Positions 29,447 to 39,031 are shown, counted from the first letter of the stretch. The stretch: DNA of 64,000 nucleotides from Kordiimonas laminariae (GCF_023008165.1 NZ_JAKQZA010000006.1:166732-230731); one strand, 5' to 3'. The notes: generated by a model from the sequence alone, not told the origin. Program-made: numbers and translations.

Positions 29447-30043
29447 TTATTTACGGCGTGCGATTCGAGCAACTTCACGCTCAACAGCATCCTGCACAAT
29501 AGACGGCAGATTTTCATCCAACCAACCTTGTAGCATAGGCTTCAACATAGAACGAACGAGAGCCTCAAGGGTGTTATCAGCGCCGTCATAACCGGCCACC
29601 ATCATTTCTGTCAGATGAGAGAAGCTTTCAGCAGCACGAGTTTCAATCGGGGGCGAAACAATCGGTGAAACCACTGGTTCCTGAGCAAAATCTGTCAGTT
29701 CAAAAACGTCTTCTTCTGGCTCTGGTTCAGGAACAGGTTCCGGTTCTGGAGCGAGTTCAAGAACAGGTTCCGGCTCCGGAACTGGTTCAGGAATTGGTTC
29801 GGGTTCGGGCTCGGGTTCAGGCTCTGGCTCGGGTTCAGGAGCTGGCTCTGGCTCGGGTTCAGGCTCAGGAGCTGGCTCAGGCTCTGGCTCGGGTTCAGGA
29901 GCTGGTTCTGGTTCAGCAACAGCCTCACCATCATCCTCAGGGGCATCTCCCCCCTCTTCTTCAGACTCATCAGAAATAATCCGGCGAATGGACGCCAGAA
30001 TTTCTTCCATAGTTGGTTCGTCTTCAGATGCTGAATCGCTCAT
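29447..30043 (-). CDS. popZ: Polar organising protein PopZ (DUF2497 family)
   Basis: PopZ forms a polar matrix that anchors chromosome origins and signalling proteins in alphaproteobacteria. The 198 residues have the diagnostic N-terminal [18 protein letters not shown], a low-complexity linker of Pro-Glu repeats (about 43-110) and the C-terminal oligomerisation region with [37 protein letters not shown] (key residues [11 protein letters not shown]). Located between tolC and valS as in Caulobacter. The linker is unusually rich in EP repeats; its length may vary between strains. Confidence 0.93.
   Translation of the reverse strand: MSDSASEDEPTMEEILASIRRIISDESEEEGGDAPEDDGEAVAEPEPAPEPEPEPEPAPEPEPEPEPAPEPEPEPEPEPEPEPIPEPVPEPEPVLELAPEPEPVPEPEPEEDVFELTDFAQEPVVSPIVSPPIETRAAESFSHLTEMMVAGYDGADNTLEALVRSMLKPMLQGWLDENLPSIVQDAVEREVARIARRK
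29714..29917 (-). repeat. Low-complexity Pro-Glu repeat in popZ
   Basis: About 200 bases of an imperfect six-base repeat (GAACCN/GAGCCN-like on the coding strand) encode alternating Glu and Pro with occasional Ala, Val or Ile. It corresponds to residues 43-110 of PopZ, a flexible linker. Such runs are prone to slippage. Confidence 0.85.
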
Positions 30044-30170
30044 AGAATAGCCAGTGTTTAATATTCCCTATAAAACAGGTACCGTTAAGAAAAGCCTCTG
30101 TCAATAATTCTTAAACAATCAAAAGCAGTTAAGTAGCACTTACTTAAGAGAGGTTAACATGTTTGCCACA

Positions 30171-30199
30171 AAAAAAGGAGGCTAAAAGCCTCCTTTTTC
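30171..30199 (-). terminator. Intrinsic terminator of tolC
   Basis: AAAAAAGGAGGC and GCCTCCTTTTT form a hairpin with a TAAAA loop and T residues on both strands. It lies 27 bases beyond the tolC stop and upstream of popZ, separating the two. Confidence 0.85.
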
Positions 30200-30225
30200 G
30201 CTGTTTCCGATAGAAACAGGAATTA

Positions 30226-31611
30226 TTATTTTGCGTCAGTACTAAAACCAATAAACTTGTTCGCACCAACTTTGTCGTAGTAACGAGCCTCATTGTATAC
30301 GCTCACACCAAGACCAAGATCTCGTGCTGTAAGCTGGCCTGTCGCAGCAATCAAATTATAAGCCGCTACAAATTCATCTCGCTGGGCACGCACATATGAT
30401 ACGCGTGAATTAAGAAGTTCCTGCTCAGCGTTCAACACATCAAGTGTAGTACGGGAGCCAACGAAAGCTTCCTGACGCACACCCTCAAGAGCAATTTCGT
30501 TGGCACGAACAGATGCTTGCGTAGATTTAATCTGGCCAGTAGCTGCACGGTACTGATCCCACGCAACAAACACATTTTCCTGCGCAACGCGTTCAGCCTG
30601 GCGGATTTCCATCAAACGCTGACTGCGAACTTGTTTAGCTTGACGAATTTGCGAATGGCGAGCACCACCGGAATAAAGAGGTACTGAAAGAGTAACGGTA
30701 TAGGAAACAACATCTGTCTCAGAGGTAATATCAATACCAAACTGGCCATCAATACCTGTCGAATTCCTGTTAGAGTATGTCAGCTGCCCGTTCACAGTTG
30801 GAAGTAAAGCACCTTTAGTACGATTGAGGCTGTATTTAGCAGCTTTTTCGTTCTCCACCGCGGTTTTAACACCTGGGCTTAATTCCATTGCTATCTCAAT
30901 AGCGTCATCCAGCGATGATGGTAAAGTTGGCTTTTGCTCAGGCGTAGAAAGCCCAGCAGGCTGGAGACCGATTACACGTTGATATTGTGCACGGCTAGCG
31001 GCCCGTGTTGCTTCGGCAGATAGTAACTGCGATTTAGCGTTTTCCAGACGCGCCTCAGATTGCGCAACATCTGTACGAGTTACCTCACCCACGCGAAAAC
31101 GATCCTGTGAAGCCTGTAACTGTCGCTCAAGTACCTGAACGTTGTTTTGGTTTAGATCGACAACCGCCTGATCGCGCACAACATTCATATAAGCTGTCAC
31201 TGCTTCCAGCAAAACTTGTTGCTCAACATTCTGCAATTGAGCACGACCAGCCTTCACACCGGCTTTAGCTTGCTGAACAGCATTGCGGTCCTGAAAACCG
31301 TTAAAGAAGTTCTGACGCGCTGTAACGCTAAGGCTCTTATCTGTGTTGTCGATATCTAGCGCATTTGTACCCTGGCTACGTTCACCATCCGTCTTACTAT
31401 ACTGATAGTTACCTGTAACAGTTGGCAGGAAGCCAGCTTTTGCTTGCGATACGTTTTCGTCGGTAGCACGAAGAGCAGCACGCTGCGCCATTAGCTGTGG
31501 GTTAGATGAATAAGCTGCAGCCAACGCCTCTTTAAGAGTTTCTGCGGAAGCCGCATAAGAACCTGTTAACACGGTGGTCATGGCCACCAGTGAAACAATC
31601 CCTCTCTTCAT
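30226..31611 (-). CDS. tolC: TolC-family outer-membrane export channel
   Basis: Trimeric outer-membrane duct for type I secretion and multidrug efflux. The 461-residue protein has a signal peptide (about 1-23), two repeated TolC-type helical/beta modules (ALAAAYSSNPQLMAQRAALRA and AIEIAMELSPGVKTAVENEKAAKY) and the C-terminal SRTTLDVLNAEQELLNSRV signature. It lies between popZ and the methyltransferase-like gene. A serralysin with RTX repeats at 61.5-63.5 kb is a plausible cargo type, but no type I ABC and adaptor genes are in the window. Confidence 0.93.
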   Translation of the reverse strand: MKRGIVSLVAMTTVLTGSYAASAETLKEALAAAYSSNPQLMAQRAALRATDENVSQAKAGFLPTVTGNYQYSKTDGERSQGTNALDIDNTDKSLSVTARQNFFNGFQDRNAVQQAKAGVKAGRAQLQNVEQQVLLEAVTAYMNVVRDQAVVDLNQNNVQVLERQLQASQDRFRVGEVTRTDVAQSEARLENAKSQLLSAEATRAASRAQYQRVIGLQPAGLSTPEQKPTLPSSLDDAIEIAMELSPGVKTAVENEKAAKYSLNRTKGALLPTVNGQLTYSNRNSTGIDGQFGIDITSETDVVSYTVTLSVPLYSGGARHSQIRQAKQVRSQRLMEIRQAERVAQENVFVAWDQYRAATGQIKSTQASVRANEIALEGVRQEAFVGSRTTLDVLNAEQELLNSRVSYVRAQRDEFVAAYNLIAATGQLTARDLGLGVSVYNEARYYDKVGANKFIGFSTDAK

Positions 31612-31739
31612 AATATTCTCCTCAATTCCTCGCTGTATTTATTATTATCCAGTATTAACCTGGGATTTATATTAGTGATAGTTTTTTACTATCTGCAACA
31701 GTCCTTATTTGCCCCTATCACAAATAATGGGAAATTGCT

Positions 31740-32408
31740 CTAAAAAACAAAACCTTCGGCTTTTTCAAACCCAGGAATTGCTTCTACATTCGCATCAAAC
31801 AAGTTCTTCGCTTCCAGTTCATCACCTTTATTCGTAATGATATGGGCGCGACCAACACCTGCTTCAACCTTTACACAAAGAAGACGACCATTTTCTTTCA
31901 GTTGCTTAACAAGCGCTTCTGGCACTTCATCAACTGCGCCTTCAACGAAAATCACATCAAATGGCCCTTGCTTAGATACACCTACTTTCATGTCGCCATT
32001 TACAACAGCAACATTCATGATATCCGCATCGGAAAGTTTTGTTTCGGCAGCTTTTGCTAACGCCTCATCGCCTTCCAGAGCAACTACAGCATCAGCAAGA
32101 CCAGCGATTACTGCTGACGAATAACCGGTTACCGGGCCGATATCCAGAACAAGGTCTGTATCTTTTACATCAGCAGCCACAAGCAAACGAGCAAATGTTG
32201 TCGGTTCCATAATGAAACGGCTATCTGCCACTTCAAGGTCTTCATCAACATAAGCAATAGAGCGCTTCGCTTTCGGCACAAAATTCTCTTTTGGTACAGC
32301 GCGAATGGCGGCAATAATGCGTTCATCATTCACTTCGTTCGGACGAAGCTGACAATCAATCATGCTGTTACGGGCGGTTTCAAAATCGCTCACGGTATTC
32401 ACCTTCAT
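31740..32408 (-). CDS. Protein-L-isoaspartate methyltransferase-like protein
   Basis: A 222-residue SAM-dependent methyltransferase-fold protein related to Pcm. The SAM-binding motif I reads VLDIGPVTGYSSAVIAGLA, with VALEGDEALA as motif II. The usual ISQP-type region is replaced by FIMEPTTFARLL, typical of the divergent group that sits upstream of tolC in alphaproteobacteria rather than of true Pcm. Activity on isoaspartate is therefore uncertain. Followed by tolC after 128 bases. Confidence 0.88.
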   Translation of the reverse strand: MKVNTVSDFETARNSMIDCQLRPNEVNDERIIAAIRAVPKENFVPKAKRSIAYVDEDLEVADSRFIMEPTTFARLLVAADVKDTDLVLDIGPVTGYSSAVIAGLADAVVALEGDEALAKAAETKLSDADIMNVAVVNGDMKVGVSKQGPFDVIFVEGAVDEVPEALVKQLKENGRLLCVKVEAGVGRAHIITNKGDELEAKNLFDANVEAIPGFEKAEGFVF

Positions 32409-32750
32409 TCAAAATTCGGCACATTTAGAGGCTTTATATATAGCCTCGCCGCAAGAAACAACGTGATTTTGTCACAAGGTTCCAAGATTTTCATATATTG
32501 CGCTTACACATATAGGTAAAATGCCTCTGCGGCCTCCTGTGCCTAGCTTGCGGTAAGCCGCTGGTACTATATCCGCCCCTCATTTGATCATCTCCCTACC
32601 TGATACACAATGGATACAATTTAATACCATTTCCAATTAGGACAGTCGCTGCATCAGGAGTAGGTAAACCCATGGAAAATCAGGGCAACCTCTTCCAAAC
32701 CAATATTTAAATTTCAAAAACATTTAATCAGGTTCATGCGGAGACACTCC
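32409..32750. other. Divergent upstream region of the methyltransferase-like and barrel genes
   Basis: About 340 bases that must carry promoters in both directions. One small frame (ATG at 32672, stop at 32710, 12 codons) lies behind a loosely spaced AGGAG, but this is weak evidence. No RNA gene or repeat is clear. Confidence 0.4.
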
Positions 32751-33356
32751 ATGACAAAACTTAAAAAAGTTTTCTCAGGTATTATATTATTAGCTGCAGC
32801 AAGCGGTGCTGCCAGCGCAGAAGATAGCGATAAAAAACTCTTTAACGGTCTTTACCTTGGCGGTGATGTTGGCATTACAGACAATGGTGATTTTTATTAT
32901 GGTGGATCATTAGGATATCGCGTTCAAACTCAAAGCAACTACGTATTTGGTATCGTGGGCACCTATGGCACTCTTGATATCTCAGAAGATTATGTGCTCA
33001 CAGGCTTTCCCCCAATAAATGTTGCCGCCGATGATATCTGGTCCGTGCAAGGTCAATTTGGAAAAGTTTTCGGCGCAGATAAAAGTGATCTAATCTATAT
33101 CGGCGGAGGTTACACTAAAACCTCAGCCACGGGTTCCTTCCTGCCGCCCGTAACACTCCCATCCATTTCTGGCAGTTCTTCAGGGTATGTAGCATCCCTT
33201 GGCTACGAAAAAGCCCTTAGCCCCTCCCTGTCAGTGAAACTTGAAGCCAATTATGTGAACCTCGGTGAACGTGCAACGATCGACGGTAATTCTATAGACA
33301 CAGGCACCAAGTTAGATGCTGGAGTGTTTCGGGCGGGTTTGAATTTCAACTTCTAA
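32751..33356 (+). CDS. Small outer-membrane beta-barrel protein
   Basis: A 201-residue exported protein starting at the ATG at 32751 after GGAG; an in-frame ATG at 32736 is less likely. Residues 1-22 are a signal peptide (ASGAASA before Glu). The mature part is made of short alternating strands rich in Gly, Tyr and Phe (LYLGGDVGITDNGDFYYGGS) and ends in FRAGLNFNF with a C-terminal Phe, as in outer-membrane porins of the OmpW/Ail-like size class. No function can be given. Single gene, separate from tolC. Confidence 0.85.
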   Translation: MTKLKKVFSGIILLAAASGAASAEDSDKKLFNGLYLGGDVGITDNGDFYYGGSLGYRVQTQSNYVFGIVGTYGTLDISEDYVLTGFPPINVAADDIWSVQGQFGKVFGADKSDLIYIGGGYTKTSATGSFLPPVTLPSISGSSSGYVASLGYEKALSPSLSVKLEANYVNLGERATIDGNSIDTGTKLDAGVFRAGLNFNF

Positions 33357-33537
33357 AATTTTAGTGGCCTCACTTTATGGTGGGGCCAAATCTCCATGTT
33401 GAGCCTCATGAGAAGATAAAGAAGTACACAAAAATTAATTTACGCACTTGACCTGTTCCCCGGTTTCTTAGTAGAAGCTCTCCACGCTGAAGACGGAAGC
33501 GATAGAGCTTTTATCTTAAACAGCTAAAGCCACATGA

Positions 33538-33611
33538 GGCGCGATGGCGGAGTGGCGACGCAGCGGATTGCAAATCCGTGTACACGAGTTCGATTCTCGT
33601 TCGCGCCTCCA
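33538..33611 (+). tRNA. tRNA-Cys (GCA)
   Basis: The cloverleaf is complete: acceptor GGCGCGA pairs with TCGCGCC, the anticodon arm contains GATTGCAAATC with GCA anticodon, the T arm contains GTTCGATTC, and CCA is encoded. A region of accessory genes begins just downstream. Confidence 0.97.
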
Positions 33612-33735
33612 ATCTTTCTTATTTATATTTCAAAAACTTAAGACAAAATCAGTCTTCGTGAAAACCGAACAGCTTCAACACTTTTTCGGGGACCAATAAT
33701 GCCGTTCAGAAAATAGTCCTCAGTTATCATGCTGT

Positions 33736-34044
33736 TTAGGCATGTGGAGCCTCAGAGTAACATTTGCCACACTTTGAGCAATGTGTTGGATTGTGTTCTT
33801 TGGAAAAACCAATCTTTGTCTGAGGTATCCCAGCTTTACAATGCTGGCAACGGCCAGAATAGAACATCAGAGCCCATCCAATTATTGCTGGCACGAACAT
33901 CCCAATCGCCATGTTGTAGCCTTCTGTCCGCGCAATCACGAGACCAAGAACTATAGCAGGTAGAAAAAAACAAAAGACAATCAAATAATGTCTGTGTATT
34001 GGGTTTCCCCAAAAACCGACTTTCTTCATCTCAATTCCGTTCAT
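33736..34044 (-). CDS. Small membrane protein with C-terminal zinc ribbon
   Basis: A 102-residue protein not recognised as a named family. Two hydrophobic segments (about 21-40 and 46-63) are followed by a probable zinc ribbon: CQHC at about 66-69 and CSKCGKC near 90-96. The start may be the ATG at 34044 or the ATG at 34029. It is A+T-rich like its neighbours and lies between tRNA-Cys and a broken gene. Similar ribbon-plus-membrane proteins are common but varied in role. Confidence 0.6.
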   Translation of the reverse strand: MNGIEMKKVGFWGNPIHRHYLIVFCFFLPAIVLGLVIARTEGYNMAIGMFVPAIIGWALMFYSGRCQHCKAGIPQTKIGFSKEHNPTHCSKCGKCYSEAPHA

Positions 34045-34259
34045 CGCCCTCAGTTATCAGCATTACTTACTTGTGCCGTATTACTGCAGGCCATCCAGCC
34101 AAGCACCACTGCGCAAGGGTTAATAAGCTTACCGACAACATATAGGACATCCATTCTAAAGCAATAGCCTCAAGCGTTTCATCGCAATGCCTTTGAGAGT
34201 TAGCTTGCTTTTTATGGTTCAAATTTGTTATATTATAACAACCTAAAGGAATCCGGGAT

Positions 34260-35015
34260 ATGAAACCTATTATTATCGCCATTATCATATCAATATTTAG
34301 CGCTAAGATTTATGCACAAGATTTGCTGTTAACCGATATCCCATAACCAACCGAAGAAGAAGCTAAAGACATTATCGAAATGCATCTAGGTATTCGTCCT
34401 GAATCCGTAGATATGTCGAAAGTGGAAAGGTGGAATTATGTTACCCATCTGACCAACAACAAAGCGGAATACCTCACTCTCATCAAATTGGAAAGCGGCG
34501 CTTACAAATCAGAGGGCAATGTTTGTAGAAAGAAGCAGCTTCGCCTGTTCGCACCAAGCTGGAAAATGCCCAGTAAAGAGCTCATAAGATCCCCAGAATG
34601 GAGGCAAGATTCCTTATATGCTGCGCCTGTATTAAAAGAAGGGGCGTCATGTGACACAGTAAGTCATTGGACTGAATTTGCCCCCTCGATCGTACAACCC
34701 GATCAATTTTTTGACCTCTTTGAGCAATCACAAGATTGGATTGCCAATGTCAGTCAAATTGATTTTTGTTCAGCAACAAACTTAGGACAAAGCGACTACT
34801 GCTTTAATCTACACCAACGACTACAATCAGGGATCAAAACGGCAAATTTGATTTTTGTAAAACTGTACGATGTAGCACAAGGCAACAATGCAGATGTATC
34901 CGTAGAGTTTCAGTTCCGTATGGAAAAACGCAGCCCACTGTTCGATTTTTATATACATGCACAAAATGATGAAACACTGTTTGAAAGAGTAACTATCAGT
35001 GAGATTGTGCATTAG
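34260..35015 (+). pseudogene. Secreted-protein gene interrupted by an in-frame stop
   Basis: A start with upstream AAAGGAATCCGGGAT opens a frame encoding a signal peptide, MKPIIIAIIISIFSAKIYAQ, then DLLLTDIP and a TAA at 34344-34346. The same frame continues without another stop to 35015 for 222 codons. The portion from 34380 shows cysteine-containing segments (GNVCRKKQL, EGASCDTVS, FCSATNLGQSDYC), typical of an exported disulfide protein. I recognise no family. The simplest reading is a single nonsense mutation (for example CAA to TAA) or a sequencing error. Confidence 0.72.
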
Positions 35016-35111
35016 CATTCTAAACTTTCTTCAGCACTTATCGGAGAGTTTTTTTTCCAGTGCGAACACCTGATTAGTGCACACGATTTTGCAAGTCTAT
35101 TTATCTCCGCA

Positions 35112-35141
35112 TAAAAAAACAGCGGCACATAAGTACCGCTG
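35112..35141 (-). terminator. Intrinsic terminator of the tricorn-like gene
   Basis: On the minus strand ACAGCGG and CCGCTGT enclose a ten-base loop (with an inner AC/GT pair) and are followed by seven T residues. It lies about 35 bases past the stop codon at 35176. Confidence 0.85.
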
Positions 35142-35175
35142 TTCTTATCTTCTTAATCTATAGCGCTAGGTTCTT

Positions 35176-38100
35176 TTAGCCACCAAGCTTAGTTGGATAA
35201 GCTGGTGCAGTACGCTGTTTGATAGGCTTGTATGTTTCAAGTTCCTTAAGCAGCTCTTCGACACCACGCTTCAGCTGCGTATCTTCACCGCGGTTCACGG
35301 CTACAGGATCGAGCGTTACATCAATGTCCGGCGCAGTACCTTCATTCTCAATCGCCCATTCCCCATCGGGGTTAAAGAAACGGAAGTTTGGTACCACGAT
35401 AAAGCCACCGTCAATCAAACCACGGTTAGCAGCAATACCAATTAGACCACCCCAAGTGGTTTTACCAATCAGCTTACCTAGCCCCATACGCTTAAAGCTA
35501 TACGGCAGGAAGTCACCACCAGAACCTGCGTCTTGGTCGATCAACATCACTTTAGGCCCGTACATTGCGCCACCCGGTGTATCATAGATCAAACCTGCAC
35601 GATCCTTCCAGCTTGCAAGATATTGGCGCGCCAGAACATCAGTGATGTAGTTAGCAGCCTGACCACCACCATTTTGGCGTTCATCAAGTAGCATGCCTTC
35701 CTTGTCAATCTGCGGGAAGAACATCCGGTTGAAGTAGGTGTAACCACCGCCTGCAGTGTTAGGCATATAAACATAACCGAGGCGACCATTTGAAAGCTCA
35801 TCTACTTTCTTACGGTTGCCTTCAACCCATGCCCAGTGACGAATTTGCGCTGTATTACGTGTAGGCACAACAGTTACAGTTTTCGCATTGTCAGCATTGC
35901 CGTCGCTGGATACAAGCAAACGAACCTGCTTACCAACAGCATTTTCAAGAAGGCTGAAGATATTGGTCTTTGCATCAAGCTCAACACCATTAACTGCATG
36001 AATAGTATCGCCCTCTTTCACACCAATACCAGGAGCCGCAAGCGGCGCATCAAGGAATGGGTTCCAGTTTTCACCATCAAAGATCGTATCTACAACGGTG
36101 CGGCCATCCACATTGCGCAGGTTGGCACCCAAAAGCCCGACAGGGACAGTTTGTTCTCTGTGAACATCACCACCGCCTGTACGGTTATGGCCAACCTGAA
36201 GCTCAGCAATCATTTCAACCAGCAGACGATTCAGATCCGCTCGGCGCCCAACATGAGGTAGCAGTTCCTTATAGCGTGCAGAAACCGCATCCCAATCCAA
36301 GCCATGGCTATTCGGATCATAGAAATACTGACGTTCTAGACGCACAGTTTCATCAAAGATTTGCTCCCATTCCTCACGTGGATTGAGGCGTATCTTCACA
36401 TCTGAAGTATTAAGCGGCTTGGTCTTAACTTTAGCACCAGCTTTACCCGTGTGAAGCTGACCGCGCGTGGTCATAGCAAGCAGCGTTTTACCGTCATGGC
36501 TGAGATCGAAACCCTGCACGCCGTCCATTGCTTTAGACGCTTTCTTTGATTTGAAATCAAAGCGAACCAAGCTGGCACCGCGCTCAGCACGGCCATTGGT
36601 GCCAATAGCTGTTCCCGGCTGAACTGCATCCAAATAATAGAGACTACCGTCTGCAGCCGCAGCTAGGTTGTAGTATGACTTCTCAGCAACTGGCAGTGCG
36701 ATAATGCGGTCTGACAAACCATCAAAATCTATGCCGGATTTTTTCTTCTTTTTGTCAGCGTCTTTTTTCTCTGCCTTATCGCCCTCGGACTTCTCAGCTT
36801 TATCTTCTTTTTCTGCCTCGTCAGATTTGTCTTCCTTCACTTTCTCTTCATCAGATTTTGGAAGAAGCGGCGACTTACCGTCGGCATTTAGAACTGCAGC
36901 ATACACGCCCATACGCAGAGGTCGTTCCTGCGTTGACATATCAAGCCCCAAGCTTCTGCTTGGGCCAGCATTTGTAGACAGTGTGAAGAACAGATGTTTA
37001 CCGTCATGAGAGAAAGCGACATCGCCTGTATATCCCATACCGTCGGTAACACGCGCTTTTTCACCAGTCTCGAAATCATGAATATAGATATCGACCATAC
37101 CAGCCGGTGTTACCTTGGTATAAGCCATATAGCGACCATCTTTAGTCATGCTATAATTTGCACCGTTACGGTAATTATCAGTATCGATCTTAGTCCGTTC
37201 GCCAGACTCCACATCAATTGCCCAGATATTCAGCATATGATCACGATAGATAATGTGGCTGCCTTCGCCACCCCACATTTCAAGGTAATAATCATTGCTG
37301 TCATCACCCAGGTCCAACGAACGAGTTTCACCTTCGCCATCCTGGCTGGCGATGATCAATACCTGCTTACCGCTTTCATCGCTTGTATAGGCGATCTCAC
37401 CACCTTTTGGAGACCACAAAGCATCACGCTCGCGCGCACCCGAAGTTCCTGTGATGTTCCGTGTTGATCCGTCTTTAAGCGGAACGGTGAAAATTTCACC
37501 ACGCGCGGAAACCAAAGCACGCTTGCCAGTTGGTGAAAGACTGGCGCCTTCAAGGCCCCGCATTGCGTTTACCCAGCGCACACGTGTCTCAACAAGATCA
37601 GGGTTAATATCAACGCTGATTGATGAGGTCTTACCTTTAGTTGAAACAGTCTTTAACTGGCCGCCAGCGTTATAAATCAGTGTGTCGCCGTGAACATCCA
37701 GATCAAGAATATCCCATGTATCCTCTTTGGATATCTGGCTTACTGTACCGGAGCCAGTATCGTATTTATGGATATTACGAACACCTGTCCGGTCTGAGAG
37801 GAAATAAACGTCACCACCTGCCCATACTGGGTTTGTATCACCAGCACGTACATGCGGCACTTCAGTGTAGCTATCGCCATTCGGCTTCATAATCCAGATA
37901 GGAGGTGTACTACCGCCCCTGTGATTACGCCAACCGCTAGATCCTCTGTGTGCTACGTTATAAGGCTGGTACGCCAGCGTTTCGCCATCACCGGCCCAAC
38001 TAGCTGCCATCACAACAGCATCCATTACCTTCGTTGGTAAGCCACCATCCACAGACACTTCCCAAGCTTGAGCACTACGGCCACTTGTCATTTCCCTGCG

Positions 38101-38493
38101 GCTGGTAAACAGAATACGTTTCCCGTCCGGAGACCAATCCTGAACAACATCTGCGCCAGGATGCCAGGTCAGGCGCTTTGGTGCGCCGCCTGATGTACTA
38201 ACAACATATACATCTGCGTTGCCATCACGATCACTGGTAAACGCAATCCATTTACCATCAGGTGAGAAATGCGGCGCAGCCTCATTTGCCAGATGCGTTG
38301 TAATCTGACGAGGATTATTACCCTTGCGGTCTGCAATCCAAAGATCGCCTGCATAAGTAAAAGCAATATGCTTCTTTGAAATAGCAGGGTTCTCTATCAT
38401 CAGAGTATCTGCAGTTACTTGTGGTGCAACAATCGCTCCTGCCAGCATTGTACTGGCGACCAGCGCCTTTTTCAGCGTGTTAAATTTTAACAT
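35176..38493 (-). CDS. Exported tricorn-like S41 peptidase
   Basis: A large 1105-residue protein. The start at 38493 follows GGGGGAA and gives a signal peptide (MLKFNTLKKALVASTMLAGAIVAP, quoted in part, ending VTA). The N-terminal half is a WD/TolB-like beta propeller of tricorn type, with repeats such as SPDGKWIAFTSDRDGNADVYV. A Lys/Glu/Asp-rich linker (about 565-610) separates it from a second propeller, a PDZ-like region (GVKEGDTIHAVNGVEL) and a C-terminal S41 domain. There DAGSGGDFLPYSF carries the likely catalytic Ser. A periplasmic peptide-degrading role is inferred from the family; the substrate is unknown. Confidence 0.92.
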   Translation of the reverse strand: MLKFNTLKKALVASTMLAGAIVAPQVTADTLMIENPAISKKHIAFTYAGDLWIADRKGNNPRQITTHLANEAAPHFSPDGKWIAFTSDRDGNADVYVVSTSGGAPKRLTWHPGADVVQDWSPDGKRILFTSRREMTSGRSAQAWEVSVDGGLPTKVMDAVVMAASWAGDGETLAYQPYNVAHRGSSGWRNHRGGSTPPIWIMKPNGDSYTEVPHVRAGDTNPVWAGGDVYFLSDRTGVRNIHKYDTGSGTVSQISKEDTWDILDLDVHGDTLIYNAGGQLKTVSTKGKTSSISVDINPDLVETRVRWVNAMRGLEGASLSPTGKRALVSARGEIFTVPLKDGSTRNITGTSGARERDALWSPKGGEIAYTSDESGKQVLIIASQDGEGETRSLDLGDDSNDYYLEMWGGEGSHIIYRDHMLNIWAIDVESGERTKIDTDNYRNGANYSMTKDGRYMAYTKVTPAGMVDIYIHDFETGEKARVTDGMGYTGDVAFSHDGKHLFFTLSTNAGPSRSLGLDMSTQERPLRMGVYAAVLNADGKSPLLPKSDEEKVKEDKSDEAEKEDKAEKSEGDKAEKKDADKKKKKSGIDFDGLSDRIIALPVAEKSYYNLAAAADGSLYYLDAVQPGTAIGTNGRAERGASLVRFDFKSKKASKAMDGVQGFDLSHDGKTLLAMTTRGQLHTGKAGAKVKTKPLNTSDVKIRLNPREEWEQIFDETVRLERQYFYDPNSHGLDWDAVSARYKELLPHVGRRADLNRLLVEMIAELQVGHNRTGGGDVHREQTVPVGLLGANLRNVDGRTVVDTIFDGENWNPFLDAPLAAPGIGVKEGDTIHAVNGVELDAKTNIFSLLENAVGKQVRLLVSSDGNADNAKTVTVVPTRNTAQIRHWAWVEGNRKKVDELSNGRLGYVYMPNTAGGGYTYFNRMFFPQIDKEGMLLDERQNGGGQAANYITDVLARQYLASWKDRAGLIYDTPGGAMYGPKVMLIDQDAGSGGDFLPYSFKRMGLGKLIGKTTWGGLIGIAANRGLIDGGFIVVPNFRFFNPDGEWAIENEGTAPDIDVTLDPVAVNRGEDTQLKRGVEELLKELETYKPIKQRTAPAYPTKLGG

Positions 38494-38862
38494 AAATGGT
38501 TCCCCCTCACTGAACTCTAAATATTGAAGTGGGCGTATCAAACTTAGTAATAGCCCCCCTGTCAACTACAGACCCACTTGCCTTATAACTATAGTTCAAT
38601 GCACCGTAAGGTGTAACTTTACCAGCTTTGGAGAATAAGGCAGCGCTATGTATACCGACATCAAAGGTATATCAGTGGGTGAGCCAAGGAAAAGAACACC
38701 CCTTTAAGCGGTTTTGGACGGTATAGATAATACCTCCTGCACCAGCATTTAGGTATTTCACAAAATACCGCTAATTTATATTGAACTTCAATCCTGTAGA
38801 AATATTCAGACAAGAGCTTATAATATGCTCCTCGTACTGATTACCTACCGAAAGATATCCAA
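38494..38862. other. Stretch between the tricorn-like gene and the basic 55-residue gene
   Basis: About 370 bases. It must hold the promoter of the minus-strand protease gene. Nearer the basic small gene a TATAAT lies at 38819-38824 with only a poor -35 (TAGAAA). I see no RNA gene or repeat. Confidence 0.45.
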
Positions 38863-39030
38863 ATGGCACTAAGCGAAGGCCAGAAGAAACGGAAAGCAAA
38901 AAAAGCGGTAAAAGGCGTTAAATCTCGCCCTACAGCGCGCCAAGCACGCGCGCGCCTGAAAGCGAACAGCGTTTCAAAATCCCGACAAAGTGAACACGGC
39001 GGCCGCGCGCATAGAAGACGAAATGATTAA
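38863..39030 (+). CDS. Very basic 55-residue protein
   Basis: A small frame encoding 55 residues, about half of them Lys, Arg or His or Ala: it begins MALSEGQKKRKAKKA and ends GGRAHRRRND. TATAAT at 38819-38824 could be a -10, but the ribosome site (GAAAG, 8 bases upstream) is weak. The composition suggests nucleic-acid or ribosome binding; this is inferred from charge alone and I recognise no family. The adjacent minus-strand gene ends two bases away (39032), and coding bias on this strand looks plausible (GCG/CGC-rich). Confidence 0.6.
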   Translation: MALSEGQKKRKAKKAVKGVKSRPTARQARARLKANSVSKSRQSEHGGRAHRRRND

Positions 39031-39031
39031 A

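Noticed and set aside
32672..32710. 12-codon frame upstream of the barrel gene
   Set aside because: Spacing from AGGAG is long and the product has no features; a leader peptide cannot be supported.
33365..33387. TGGCCTCAC...GTGGGGCCA hairpin after the small barrel gene
   Set aside because: No T run follows, so an intrinsic terminator cannot be supported.
34067..34288. Minus-strand frame of 73 codons opposite the start of the broken secreted-protein gene
   Set aside because: It overlaps the plus-strand signal peptide region and has no good binding site; likely a shadow.
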